The notes under the pieces are model-generated. The model had not been told where the DNA came from. It saw only the letters and a program-made list of their open reading frames with translations, and ran no database searches. A stretch of 64,000 nucleotides of DNA from Eleginops maclovinus (lineage: Eukaryota; Chordata; Actinopteri; Perciformes; Eleginopidae): positions 12,818,032 through 12,882,031 of the forward strand of contig NC_086350.1 in NCBI RefSeq assembly GCF_036324505.1. The letters run 5' to 3'. This document shows, in pieces, positions 31,301-42,670 of this stretch. Numbering within the stretch: the stretch's first letter is position 1; each line of letters starts with the position of its first letter. Both the position numbers and the translations under genes were made by a program.

Positions 31301-34300
31301 TTTACGAAAGCCAAAACTAACATTTTAGAATTGGTTATTTAATCAAGCCAAGAGGCCAAAACCTATATATTTAGTTTACTATTATGACAAAGTAAAGCAT
31401 GAAACCCTGACGTTTGACAAGGTAGAACCATCTTTTAAGTATCACAGGAAAAAGGTAAAGAACATTAGCATTAACATTCTGAAAACCACTGTGAAATATT
31501 ATATGCCAGTAATTATATAATATGAAACTCATTCTCAGGTTGTGAAATTCAGAAAAAAAATCATCTGTGTGTTCTCAAAAAAATCTATAGCGCTTCACTT
31601 TTCACTGATGGCAGTAGTTTCCATTAACCCAGCAACATGTAACTATTTAACTTGCAAACCATACCACAATGCTGTAGTTAAACGTCACATCAGTACATGA
31701 AGTTATCAAAGCCGATGCAAAAGCACATGTTCGCAGGTACAATGAGAAAGGGACTTCTAGGAGTGATTTGTCTTTTGATAAAAATGCAGGATTTGTAAGA
31801 TAGTAGTTTTGACATGTTGGCTTAAAGGATTAGAGAACATTTCCCCTACTGGTCCGTACAGCAGGTGATCTACTACTCTTAAATGCATATTACAACCTCC
31901 ATTGAGGTTGTACAAATGACACATCACTTCTGACTTTGACTGCGATTTAAAGCAACATTCTATCAGAAAGATGGCTGGCTGTACAGTATTTTTCCACAGT
32001 GCGCTGAATGTCTTTGTGAATGCTGTCCCTTTCGTGGATAATGGATAGGCTCATGTACAATGAGGTCTGAGCCTACACATGTTTTCAACAAGGGTGGCCC
32101 CCGGAAAGTCTCATTTCCCACTCTATACCTAACATTCCCATCTGAAATGAATGACTGCAGCTGTAAGGCATAAGCTGCTCTGTGATATGTTTTGATGAAC
32201 TGTTAAATATTTTTGGTGTTTAGTAGCAACATTGGATAAAGAACCAAACAAGGAATGACATTATAGGGGCTTTGTATCTAAGGCTTTTGATGCAGATATC
32301 TTGTGATTGATTTACATCTTAGACGCCTAAAAAGCTCAAAATCCTTGTGTGTATATCTTATCTTAAACATATTGGTGCAGATTGAACATTTGAGACCTGT
32401 TGCAGCGAGCTTACAGACGAAGGTGCATGAAGGTGAATATTATTTACTATCATGGGTTTTTATGACCACCTTCATATTATTGTCAGTTATTTTACTGTGT
32501 TATTATCTCAGTTGACAAAAGCATCTTTGGCCAATTAGCTGTTTATGAATTGTCTTTTTTATTAAGTCATTCGTCATCCAAAGTTAATTTGCATGCATTT
32601 CGGTTGAAAGTAAGCTTTCGTCTTAAATAATGGACACGAAGAGATATCTTACATTTTTATGTCAAAGGACAATTACTTATTTAGAAGTCCATGAACCATT
32701 TCTTTGGTTAGGATATTTCTTCCTTGTTTAAAAATAGGATTCTTATTAGGATTTCAACTGTAATTTGGTTAATTGATTTTTTCCAATCGACAACAAATTC
32801 TTAGTCACCGTTTGGATAATCAATAGCATCGAAAAAGTAATTTATTTAGCATAAAGGCCAAACATTCTCCGGTGCAGCCTCTCAGATGCAAGGATTCACT
32901 GTGTTTCTTTGTCTTATATATTAGCTCATCAGAATAGAATCAGAATGCCTTTATTCGTCCCACAGAGGGAGAAATTTACAAGGTCTCTGCATTTGACCCA
33001 TCCTAGTGTTAGGAGCAGTGGGCTGCCATTATGTACGGCGTCCATGGAGCAGTGTAGTGAACGGTGCCTTGCTCAGGGACACCTCGGTAGCACTTGGTCT
33101 TTCGGGGACTTGAAATGGTGACCTTCCAGTTCCCAGGCCAAGTCCTTATGGAATCAAACGTCTACAGATTAGGAGTGGTTTGTTGTACAAAGGAAGCCAT
33201 TTGAAGACATCACCTTGAGCTCTGACATGTGACGGCCATTTTGACAATTTTCTGACGTTTTATAAAGTTATTACAGAATTAACAGAGAGATAAGATGCAG
33301 CCCAAATAGTCATTACAAAGGCTAATTTAATTAGACTGATTACGCCACCATCAAAATTAGGTTAGACCTCATCTCTTCAATAGGCTTTGCTCATCAAGTG
33401 TCAGTCATGCCATCAGCTCTATTTTGTCCTTTGGATAATAGTTAGTGACCAACCAATCAAAATATAGATTGCTTTTAAATCAAGTGAGTTTACCTATATG
33501 GTTTTAAATCTCTATGACAAACATTGTATAATCATAAATCCAGCAGGTAATCGAATGACGTTTAATGGTGTGCTCCTTTAAATCTCTATTACTTGCCAAA
33601 CGTCAGACAGTTTTCACATTTTCATACTTAACATGTGGTGTAATGAAGTAATATTAATCTCTTATTCCATGGTAAATGATGTGCAATATGACAGACTTGT
33701 ATTGCATCTGTGTGGACGGTCACTGAGGACTGAGCCTCTTTTCCAACAGATGGCGCTTGTAAGGAGCTCTGATATGAAACCTCAAATCATGACACAAACG
33801 CACATGGCATTATGAGGACAACCAAACCTGTCATTAAATTTGAGCTTTATGGACAGCTCGGTTATTGGTCTAATTACATGCTGTCATGCAATTAGGATTT
33901 GAAAGGTGTAGCTTAAATCTGCAGCCAGCAGGCGCATGTGTCCTGTTGCACTGCTCTAAAGAAGATCATCTTTTATACTCCATGTCAGATACATGCAAGT
34001 ATAGCCTCAACTGTATTTCGGTATAAAAATATGGTAAATTAAATAGTGTTGCATCCTTTAATATCGTAAAGTGAATACATTGTTTATGCACATTTGACTG
34101 ACACCAGCAAACGGATCAAATGTTCAATATTGCAGAAACCCAGCTCTCCTGGCTGCACATCTGGTAGTAAAGTAGACCTATTTAAGGACATATAGATACA
34201 GTTTAAAACCCCAGCAAGCGAACAAAAACTGACAAAACCACTGCGCAAACAAGAACTCAGATAATGTTTAAAATTCTACATGAGTTTCCAAACCAACCTT

Positions 34301-34311
34301 GGCGACTGCAT
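24671..34311 (-). CDS. RGMA: RGMA, repulsive guidance molecule A (4 coding exons)
   Basis: RGMA is a secreted, GPI-anchored protein that binds neogenin to repel axons and acts as a BMP co-receptor. Minus-strand exons 34298-34311, 30132-30247, 27192-27709 and 24671-25372 join in frame (14+116+518+702 bases) to 449 residues; human RGMA has 450. Visible features are a signal peptide at about residues 25-45 ([10 protein letters not shown]), an RGD at about 89-91, N-glycosylation sequons at about N109 and N160, and the autoproteolytic GDPH at about 168-171 in the partial von Willebrand type D domain. A hydrophobic tail ([15 protein letters not shown]) provides the GPI signal. The gene is convergent with CHD2, as in human. 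RGMA is preferred over RGMB because of its sequence, the MQSPR start and linkage to CHD2. Confidence 0.96.
25373..27191 (-). other. RGMA: RGMA intron 3
   Basis: GT-AG intron of 1.8 kb between the last two coding exons. It contains a run of 11 G (25897-25907) and no other supportable feature. Confidence 0.9.
27192..27709 (-). CDS. RGMA: RGMA exon with RGD and GDPH motifs
   Basis: It starts after CCTGGCAG (split codon G|TG) and ends AGCAAG|GTGGGG. It encodes about residues 44-216: the cysteine-rich N-terminal helical region ([20 protein letters not shown]), a proline-rich insert near residues 124-134, then FGDPHLRTF and the start of the vWF-D-like domain. The proline-rich insert looks a little longer than in mammals. 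Confidence 0.97.
28225..28254. repeat. Exact 15-bp tandem duplication
   Basis: TGACCTTTCACACCC occurs twice in a row. Each copy starts with TGACCTTT, a nuclear-receptor-type half-site. Confidence 0.9.
29428..29887. mobile_element. Nonautonomous DNA transposon relic (teleost type) in an RGMA intron
   Basis: The left end CAGTTGTGGAAAGTAACTAAG and the right end (reverse complement) CAGTGGTGGAAAAAGCACT form imperfect terminal inverted repeats about 460 bases apart. The interior repeats TTACTTAAGTA/ACTTTTACTC-type words, a pattern I recognise from very common fish elements of probable hAT origin. No transposase frame and no clear target duplication remain. Confidence 0.6.
30132..30247 (-). CDS. 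RGMA: RGMA second coding exon (signal peptide)
   Basis: On the minus strand, a pyrimidine tract (about 30262-30286) ends in GACCAG, then the exon encodes [16 protein letters not shown] and the hydrophobic signal segment, ending TCCG|GTAAGA at 30132. An in-frame stop further upstream and a TTG at 30253-30255 show that the start codon is not immediately upstream. Translation must begin in a preceding exon (34298-34311) or at the internal ATG at 30211-30213, which would give a 433-residue form like the shorter human isoform. Confidence 0.9.
30300..30800 (-). promoter_or_regulatory. Possible alternative RGMA promoter in intron 1
   Basis: This stretch just upstream of the second coding exon has several CpGs (30600-30680), a CCAAT element in AGCCAATCAC (30513-30522) and GC-rich patches. 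It could drive the shorter isoform starting at the ATG at 30211-30213, but only composition and position support this. Confidence 0.3.
32930..33140. mobile_element. Interspersed repeat relic (fish SINE/retroelement tail) in RGMA intron 1
   Basis: The string CAGAATGCCTTTATTCGTCC followed by GAGCAGTGGGCTGCC, GGAGCAGTG and GGTGCCTTGCTCAGGGACAC matches a repeat type widespread in percomorph fish, from memory. It has no coding potential. It lies in the 4 kb intron 30248-34297. Confidence 0.5.
34298..34311 (-). CDS. RGMA: RGMA first coding micro-exon part (MQSP + split codon)
   Basis: On the minus strand ATG CAG TCG CCA AG is followed by GTTGGT. Joined to the exon at 30247 it gives MQSPRERSEV, closely matching the human N terminus MQPPRERLVV, with the correct phase (two bases of the Arg codon). 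The donor is weaker than consensus (T at +3), so support rests mainly on the protein match and on the CpG-enriched setting. The 5' UTR would continue to the right. Confidence 0.8.
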
Positions 34312-34900
34312 GGGCTCTTCGCGACTCTGGAGTCCTGCAGGAATCCGGAGGATAGCGAACAGGAGCGAGTGGAAGCACACTCCTAAAAAATCTCCCCCTT
34401 TTCTTTAAAAATAAACCTCGTACTGTGTGTCACTGTAATCCGAAATCAAACGCACTCAGTGGCTTTCTGAGTGTTAAATCCCATCTGTGCATGATGTCCA
34501 CCGATGTGCTTCTTGCTGAAATGAAAGTGCTTTTCTTCTTGCGAGTTGGGATTCATTTAAACAGCCACTTCTCGCACCCGGGGTGGACTCAGATCTCTGC
34601 AGTCATTGCTAAACTCATTTGACTAGCGGTCGATCGGCAAGCAGACATTATGATAGATTAAGTCCAGTAATTGCCCTCATCCGCGCGGTGAATCCAAATT
34701 GTTAGTTATGGTCGACGTCGGGGAGAAAAGCCCTGAGGGCAAAGCTGCTGCTGCTGCTGCTGCTGCGTACGGCTCGCTGTCTGGATGTTGTGAAACGGCT
34801 AGTTAGAAAGTGTGAGAGAGACAATGATCGGCTCTGCATGACGCCACTGGGAGCCCCAAATCTCAGCTGCAACCCCCCCCCCCCCCCCATGTTTTCCAGC
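34312..34900 (-). promoter_or_regulatory. RGMA: Likely RGMA promoter and 5' UTR
   Basis: CpG dinucleotides are more frequent here than in the flanks (for example around 34618-34635, 34680-34720 and 34767-34800). It directly precedes the micro-exon on the minus strand. It contains a CTG run (34744-34766; CAG on the RGMA strand) and a run of 16 C (34873-34888; G on the RGMA strand). The start site is not determined. Confidence 0.5.
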
Positions 34901-37900
34901 TAGTTGTTCTCTCTTTGGGAGATAGTAGTCAACATATTGCAGTCTAAATATTGACTTGAGAGTTGTGATTTTTTTCTGTCAAAAGCAAATGAAACTAAAC
35001 CCATGCCATGTCAGCTTCACAGGTCACTTTCTTGATTTTCTGCCTTATGCCTTATTACAGAATGTTGGCTTGTCCTTCTGCAAGATGAAGATACACATTT
35101 TCTACACCTTTGATAACACACACAAGAGTTTAAAACTAATTTATACAGCAATTCGTTTTACACATTCATGCTAAATGGACAGATAACCTTTAGCACAACC
35201 TCATCTCTCCAAATTACTGGTTGAAAAAAGATAAATCCATAATAATCAGGATTTAATGGAGGATCAGGTGGACAAACGCTTTGCAGCAGGGAGGGGGGGG
35301 GGGGTTATGCTCAAAGGCAGAGAGGGCTGCATGGGGGCTGCACCTGTGTTTTAGGATCAGACTGCAAGCAGGAAAATACCACCACAACCCCCTCTTTCCT
35401 TTCCTCTTCAACTTTTCCAACCTCCACTCCATGGTACAACATAACTGGTTCTCTCTGCTCCCTTTTTCTCTCTGATCAGGAAAATCCATCACACCAGGGA
35501 GGGGAGAGATTTTTCTGACTGAAACACCACAATGACCAATGAGGTGTTCTCACTGCCTGTCAGGCGGGTACTGAACATGCAGAATCATGCAATAATGTAG
35601 AGCTCATAGTTAACACTGCTGTGATTTCACCTTCGATTAACACTGGACTCGTACACGTTTTTTACATGCAGCTACCGGACAGAGCTGTCACATTACATCA
35701 TGCCTTTGTGCATCCAGCAAGAATCTGACCCCTGTAATCCGCTCGTTTACTATCACAGCCCAGACCTGCCCTCTCCAGATGGCCACTGAGAGGCAGCATA
35801 TTTTGCATTGATGTAACATAAGAACATGAAAGAGTGACGCCCCGGTGTGAAAAGAATGGTTTTAGAGGTGCCGGATTCCGGCCCCATCTCAAACACAGCT
35901 GGTGTACTTGCTGCCTCGCTGAGGTATTATGGCGAGTTAACCCAACAGGTATGCTTTACATATCACTGGATTATAAAAAACACTGTTTTTTTGTGTTGTG
36001 GTTCAGTGTCTACCACTGCATTTGACAGAACAAATCATTTATAGTCAGCCATGTAACCATTACAGGCTGAAATTAAAGAAGCATTCGGTAATGCCTGCCC
36101 TTGGGGCTGTTTGTGATTTTCTTTAGTAGCCTGTTATGTAGTCTATTATGAAAATATGTTAAACTCAGGCTGCTTCAGAAAATAAAACAAAAAAATAGAG
36201 GAAGAAACATAACACAAATCAGCAGAGAATTCTTGGGAGACCAATGTATAAAGCTTACAAGCTGGCGTCTTTGAAACCTTTTGATATAGAAAGAATATAT
36301 ATCTAGAAAACTAGCTTACTGATAGATTTTACTCAAAGATTCCTGATCCAGAGTAATGTAAAGTTGCTGCATGGTTTCTGCAACATGATTCATCATAAAC
36401 CACAAACTGCAAATACATTCTTGCTTCATTTTCTGGTGATTTTTTTTTTTCTTCTTTTTTCTTTCAGATCATCACATGCTGTACTTTCCCACTGTAGGAT
36501 TAAACCTTCACTGTTGTCTTCTTGTAAATAGATAATAATTTCAGATGCTGATCACCAGTTAATCATAAATCCAGCCTACTGAAAACACATTCAGTTTTAG
36601 TGTCTTATTTTTCTTTTCTCAAAGCTTTGTATCTCAGTCCAGATAATTGTAGGTTTTCGTGCTAGAAAATGATTGTGCGTATAAGAAATGTCTCTCAACC
36701 GCTGACCAGATGTTTGGGGTGGATGACTAGACATGCGAGAAACTAGCCAGCGATTGCAGTATTTCTGAGTGAGACATAGATTAGTAAACATTGTGTGCTC
36801 TTGCTGACCTTCCCGTTGCCGTTTGAACTCCCACAGCATAACAATTAGCTTGTCATGGTGCGTTGAGCCTTTTTTCCCCTGAGGTGTCACACTGCATTGT
36901 GTTTTAGACAGACCGGAGATTATGCAGACACATCCTCCTGCGATCATCGTGTCACCTGAAAGAAATATTTTGTTCTACTCTGGTAACTTTACAACACTTA
37001 AAAAATAGTTTCACTTGTCACATGGAATTCCATTCATGTAACCTTTGATAGAGATGAAAAGATTCATTCATACATGGATAACAGTAATTATTTTGTTAAT
37101 TAACCATTCAAGTGATTTCATCTTACATCAGCTAATTTTCTTTATCATAACCCCTGTATTATGAGGTCCTGTTTACATTCAATATTCCAATCAGGCTTCC
37201 GAAATCAGATTCTCAATTAGTTTTCTTTATACTTATACTTATAAGCCTAAAAGAACCAAATCAGTCATTTAGCTCTAGAGGGACATTTCATGTTATGCAA
37301 TACATTCTTACCATTTATACACTTTAGTAACTTTTCCATAGCACACTGTGGCTTATGTACTTGTGTGTAATTGATCAGAAGAACAGTTCTACCTGGTGCC
37401 CTTAGACCTCAATGCAAGGCAAATACAGACAACACAAATAAATGAAAAACACATTCTCACACATTGGACAGCAATTAGAAAACCTCCTCACCAACTTCTC
37501 ATCAAAAGACAAAGATGATTTGAAATTAGCCTCAATAAGGCTCCGATACTGATACCCAAGGACACATCACTGATTCCATGATTTATATATTATATTACAG
37601 AAACAAGTATAAGGCTAACGCGAGGTTAACAGCAGATGGCTAAAATACTGTCTTAAAATAAACCTATATTTTGGGTATTTTAGGTCATTTCCAACACTAC
37701 TGATTACTGATAGACTTCCTATATATTTGCATTTAAATAGAGCGAATCTTACAGAGAAACTTCTATAGAGGTCCGCGCCATGCTGCAGCAAATTCAAGTC
37801 TACGGATGACTTCTTTTTTAAATGACACAGGCCTATTATTGTATTCTCCACTCATCATGAAACCTGGTCTGTGTGAAATGGTATCAATTTATGTATAAGT

Positions 37901-40900
37901 TACACATACACTAAATGCATATTCTTCAGTGTGGACTATTCTATTGCTGGCTTAGTATTATAACTGAGACGTCTTGTAGAACACAACGAGTGTATCAAAT
38001 ATGACAAAGACTCTTTAGTGTTTAAATCGACCTGCTCCCTCCAAGGTTTAAAGGCTGTTAAATGAGAAAAAAACGGTTCACCAGCAAGAGTCCCTTGGTA
38101 AAAATACAAATGGACAAAGATGTATGGTTCATGTACATGATTGACATTTAAAAATAGGGGGTAGTGCATCCAGCAGCACCGTCTTTGGTAATAAGGTGTG
38201 AGCATGAATTCAAAAAAATCTATTAGGAGGTGATATGTGGAGCACAGACACTGTGTGGAATTACTACCACAGTCCGTAACAATATGAATGCCTGCAAATT
38301 GGCCTGTTCGTGCACACAGAGGAATGGGCTTGAATGTGAAAACCCTCATTACAGATTCTCGTCTCCCATTTAAGCGGGGGAAGAAGAGTTTCTCCTTTTT
38401 GTCTAAAGCCAGTCTACAATCCAGGGAGAATTATGCACATTGTTTAATTCCAGACATGGACCGAACTAGACAGAGTGTGTACGTACGGCAAGACAAATAA
38501 TTAGCTCCGCTGCTAAACATAACGGGTCTGAGTGAACGACACAACACTCCAAGCCACATTTTAGGGAGCACCATAAGGGAATGAATATCTGCTTTAGACC
38601 CTGAATGATCATCACAATTTTGCACTTGACAGGTTTTTAAAAAACACACATGACGTTGGTGTGCCGCCATGACTCCATTAGTATGCAAGATGCCATAAAT
38701 GCAGGAAACTGAGGCTTATCTCAATAAAACACCTGCCTTTTTAATTTCCTGCTTGTGGAATTTTGTGCCGAAATTGAAGGACTATCTAAATATCCAGTTT
38801 ATGAATATGAAATTAGATAATGCTTTTCTCTGCACACTGTGAAATGCTTTTCTGGCAATTTAATTTAGAGTTAATCAGTCTTAGAAATAATAAGTTGGCA
38901 TTATGCCTTATTTGTCTTTACTGTCACAAAAAAACAATCATTGCATGTTTGTTGTTTTGTATTTTACACAGACAATGGAGATATGTCCTCCTATTCAGAA
39001 ACCATATTTTTATTCTTCACTGTCGATGCTGTATTAGCATTACTCATTTAAGCATGCTCCTCGAGCTGAAAATTCTTTGTAGCGTCCCCTTCATCTAAAC
39101 TGTGGTTATCCTTGACCTGCGTAAATGCAGGGCAATGATAACACTGCCAGAAATACGAGAACACAACAAGCGGATTCACAGTCTCAGCCCTGCTAATTGT
39201 ATTTTGTGCATTTTGTGAACGCTGCCAATGTCAGCCGGCCCGAATTCTTCACGGCTCTTTTATGTCTAGGTTGTTGAACTTTACTAGAGTTTTGCAGTGT
39301 TGTCCTGTATGCACAGCTGCAGGGGCTACATCCTGCCCTTCCCTTTGTCCCATCTTGTCACAATAGCTGTAGAGAAAAGCTCAAGTTTTTGCAGGTGCCA
39401 GCAAATTATCTGCTGCCCCAAATTCAGTTTACAGCTTTCATGCTCTGCTGATGGTGAGAAACAGGAATCAGACCGATTCTTTTTAAGCTGCACGGGGAAC
39501 CGAGTGCATGTAGTGTTTGCTTTTGCCTGAACGTTTATCACATGCATAAACCTACATTTTCTTTTAGAAAACATCACAATGCTGAAATCCAATAATACTC
39601 CATCTGAAACAAATTCCTAGCCAGTCTAGTCGGTAAATCTTCAGCATTATGTCAATGTTGGCTTGCAAGTTTTTCATTGTTCACCTTGAGCCCCGGCTGC
39701 TTCTAGATCTCTCTCTCTCTTTATTACTTTGACCACACACAATGACTTTAAAGTTCTCAAGCCAGGATTGCTGCTCCTACTTATCACACAACTCTCTCTG
39801 TCTCGCATTTAACACAACAATTCCTTTCGAAATTTAACACAAACATGACCATCATTGCATGTAAAACTTTTGGACTAGTTTCTTCCTATATCTGTACAGT
39901 AATGTAAATGAATTTGCAATATTTTAGATTCAAGTGATAATTATGGGTCGGTTGCTCGATTTTAAAATTATAAAACAATCCTTGCAGCAGTGTAATTGTG
40001 TCCCCAGCGAGCGAGGGAATTTGCAATTCTAGGGCCCTAGAAAAAGATCATTTCCATGCTGAAATATTTATAGTCTCCTTAAAAGTGTTGGAGAGTGGAA
40101 CGCAGTGGTGACTGAAAGAACAGTTGAATCTGAAACTCATTAAGATGCATGCTATCTGCTCAGCAGGACAAAGAGGAGCTATTTCCTGTTAGATGCTACC
40201 AAACATGCAGGAATGCCTCTGTATACTGAAGACAGCAGGGCCGCAGCACCACTAAATGTCATCCATGTTCATATCCCTGTGCAGCCTTGTAGTCCACTCC
40301 ATCTTTGTAAAGTGTGCGGTTGTTCATTAATGAGCTGTGGAAATGTCAGCGCTTTGGGTTCAGATTAATTGCAGAGCTCACAGATGTCTAATTACAGGAG
40401 AAAGACTTACAGATATCCCCAGCCCTCAGAGACAGTGGGCCTTCTCCCCCCCGAGGGCTAAATGATGCTTTATTGATCATAATTTGTAAAATTATACTGT
40501 AATTTCTCCGTCTTGGCTGTTGCAACAGAAGCAGGTTAATTGACTCAGACCCGTTAAGAGGGTGGGAAAGAAAAACCTTGTTGCTGAACAAGCTATAAAG
40601 GTTTGATTTGTTATGCCTTAGGTCGAAGATTGTGCTTAATATGCAATGAGGTTAATTAACCGTGAGTTGAATGGTTTTAGAGCTCCACAGTGTTGCCCTG
40701 CCCCCGTGGTTGTGATGGTGTCTGGTGTTTGGTCAGGTGTTTGACCAACAGTGGAATGGCGATTGAGGCTGTTGATGTTTTACTGACGGCCCTTCATGGC
40801 GAGCGCTTCACACAGAGTGGATTGCCTGAAAAGTTGTGAAACAGGAGGAGACTCGAGGCCCCCCCCCCAAGAAAAAAAATCCCAATTCCAGAGCCAAAAT

Positions 40901-42545
40901 AACATCAGTGAGTCATAGTTGCCTCCAGGCCACGTTGACTTTATCTCCTCTGTCTCAACATGCAGGCCGGTCCTCTCACCAGTTACTTTAATTAAAGTAA
41001 GAGTCGGAGTCGCCACATTTAACCTCATCCTAATATGTCTCGACAACTGTATAATTTGTAATCCATAATCTGTTCACTAAAATTGCATAGAGTTTGAAGT
41101 CGTGATTTAAATTTACTTGGTGGTTAAAAGCTATATTCAGATATGGTGCCACCATTGGGTTATACAACTGAAATACTATAAGAAAATGATTTACAACCTC
41201 CCCTTGTCATGTGGCCGTTAAGTTTCACTTTGTAGGGATAAGTGCAAACGTGGATGTTGGTTTTCATGTCTCTAGGTAAAGTGCGATCAGTCTGTATGCC
41301 TCTACTTGCCCATGCATTGTCCACATTTCCTCTCATCCGTGGCAATCAAAACAAACCAAGAAAGAAACATACCTTTGGTTGATGAAAACCTAATGATGAC
41401 AAATGACACATTAGGTAAAATAGGTTGCCTTTTATGAAAAGCTCTCACGTGTTCTGACAGACACACTGTAACTGTCAGGGCAAGTAAATCACCAAAACCT
41501 TTGGCCGACAAGAAATAAAAAAGCATCTGAGTTAAAAGCATGTTAGTTACTGTAACTAAATCGGCTTTTCAGATGGGTGAGATATAATGTAGTATGAGCA
41601 ACACCATAGCGGGTACAAAAAAAACAACCTGAGCATGCACTGTTCTTGACCTGTGCAACCACTGAAACTTTGAGCTGCCAAATTAGCTTTGAAGGTAGAA
41701 GAAGCATCCAAAAAGGCATGTAGCTACAGTAACAGAGTATATCCATGTCAGGAAACTGTGATATCACAGCCCCAGCACCATCGGTTAAAGGCACACTACT
41801 TAAATAAAGCAGTACACACTACAATACCTTTTTTTTTGGGCTCACTAGCAGGAAACATTTTCAATTTAATGGATTTCTTTTAAAATATAAAATTGCACAG
41901 TTTCCAAAATGTCCCCTGAAGCCACAGTGGACAGTTCATTGCTAGAGGCAGGGCCAAAGTTTGCTGATACCTCCTGTAACTCAGCTGGAACATCCAACTA
42001 TCCACATGGCTAATATGTCCAGCACCCTGAGAGAAGCTTGAGCTGCCACTTCAACTTCACTGCAGGTGTGAGCGAACCAGAGAAGAGTATGGAAATAGCT
42101 CTTTGTATTTGTGAGCTTTTTGTGCACTGGCTAAAACAACCTTACTTTTCATTGACATATTTTATATGTCTGTTGTGTTAACAAACTATATGACCAGCAG
42201 GAAATAACATTTTGTGCTTTCAAAGGTAGCGAGGTGTTCAAGTTGCCACAAACTGAACAAACGAGCAGCAGAGAAGTGAGAGGTTGGTGACAGATGAGAC
42301 TACATTCCTTCAACGCAAAAAAGTACCTGGCCTTCCTGTTTCCTCTGAATATAAAACCACACCTGGAGGTGCACAAGACCCGTCCAAGTATAACTGGTTT
42401 CCACAGCCTCAGGGCCCTTTTTACTCTGACAATAACACTGTGGTGCAAAACGCTGGCTTCCTTATTCGTTTAAATGAGACCAATGAATTGGCACAACGGG
42501 GGGTTCATGTTGAGGAAGCCTTAGGCAAAAGAAGAAAAAAAACAC
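34901..42545. other. Gene desert, first part
   Basis: No reading frame here has splice signals, composition or recognisable protein content supporting a gene. It contains a run of 12 G (35293-35304) and a few GC-balanced stretches, noted separately, that could be regulatory. Confidence 0.7.
40040..40420. promoter_or_regulatory. Candidate conserved noncoding element
   Basis: A balanced-composition stretch with clustered homeodomain-type cores: CATTAATGAG (about 40326), GATTAATTGC (about 40363) and CTAATTAC (about 40388). It sits in the desert 6 kb upstream of the RGMA promoter. Selected on motif density only; conservation could not be tested. Confidence 0.25.
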
Positions 42546-42550
42546 AGGGT

Positions 42551-42670
42551 GTCATTGTGCAACACACTGCACTGAATACCGGGGAATACCTCCTGGTGCG
42601 TTACTTTCAGCATTTAAATTGAGAGGGAAAATCTTGCTGCTGCGATTAGCTTCCCCAACTCGGCAGTGTC
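42551..42670. repeat. Low-copy repeat, unit C, copy 1
   Basis: It shares ACTGAAT, a GAGGGAAA-type block, TTGCTGCTG and GATTAGCTTCCCCA, in the same order, with 45030-45170. It also shares CAGTGTCTT just after. Identity is partial, so the duplication is old. Confidence 0.6.

Noticed and set aside
40650..40661. Palindrome GGTTAATTAACC as an HNF1 site
   Set aside because: The HNF1 consensus needs a central extra base between half-sites, which is missing. A homeodomain site by chance in AT-rich DNA is as likely.
42284..42622. 112-codon open frame on the plus strand
   Set aside because: No splice signals, no recognisable domains, and its 3' part lies within a noncoding repeat unit duplicated elsewhere in the window.
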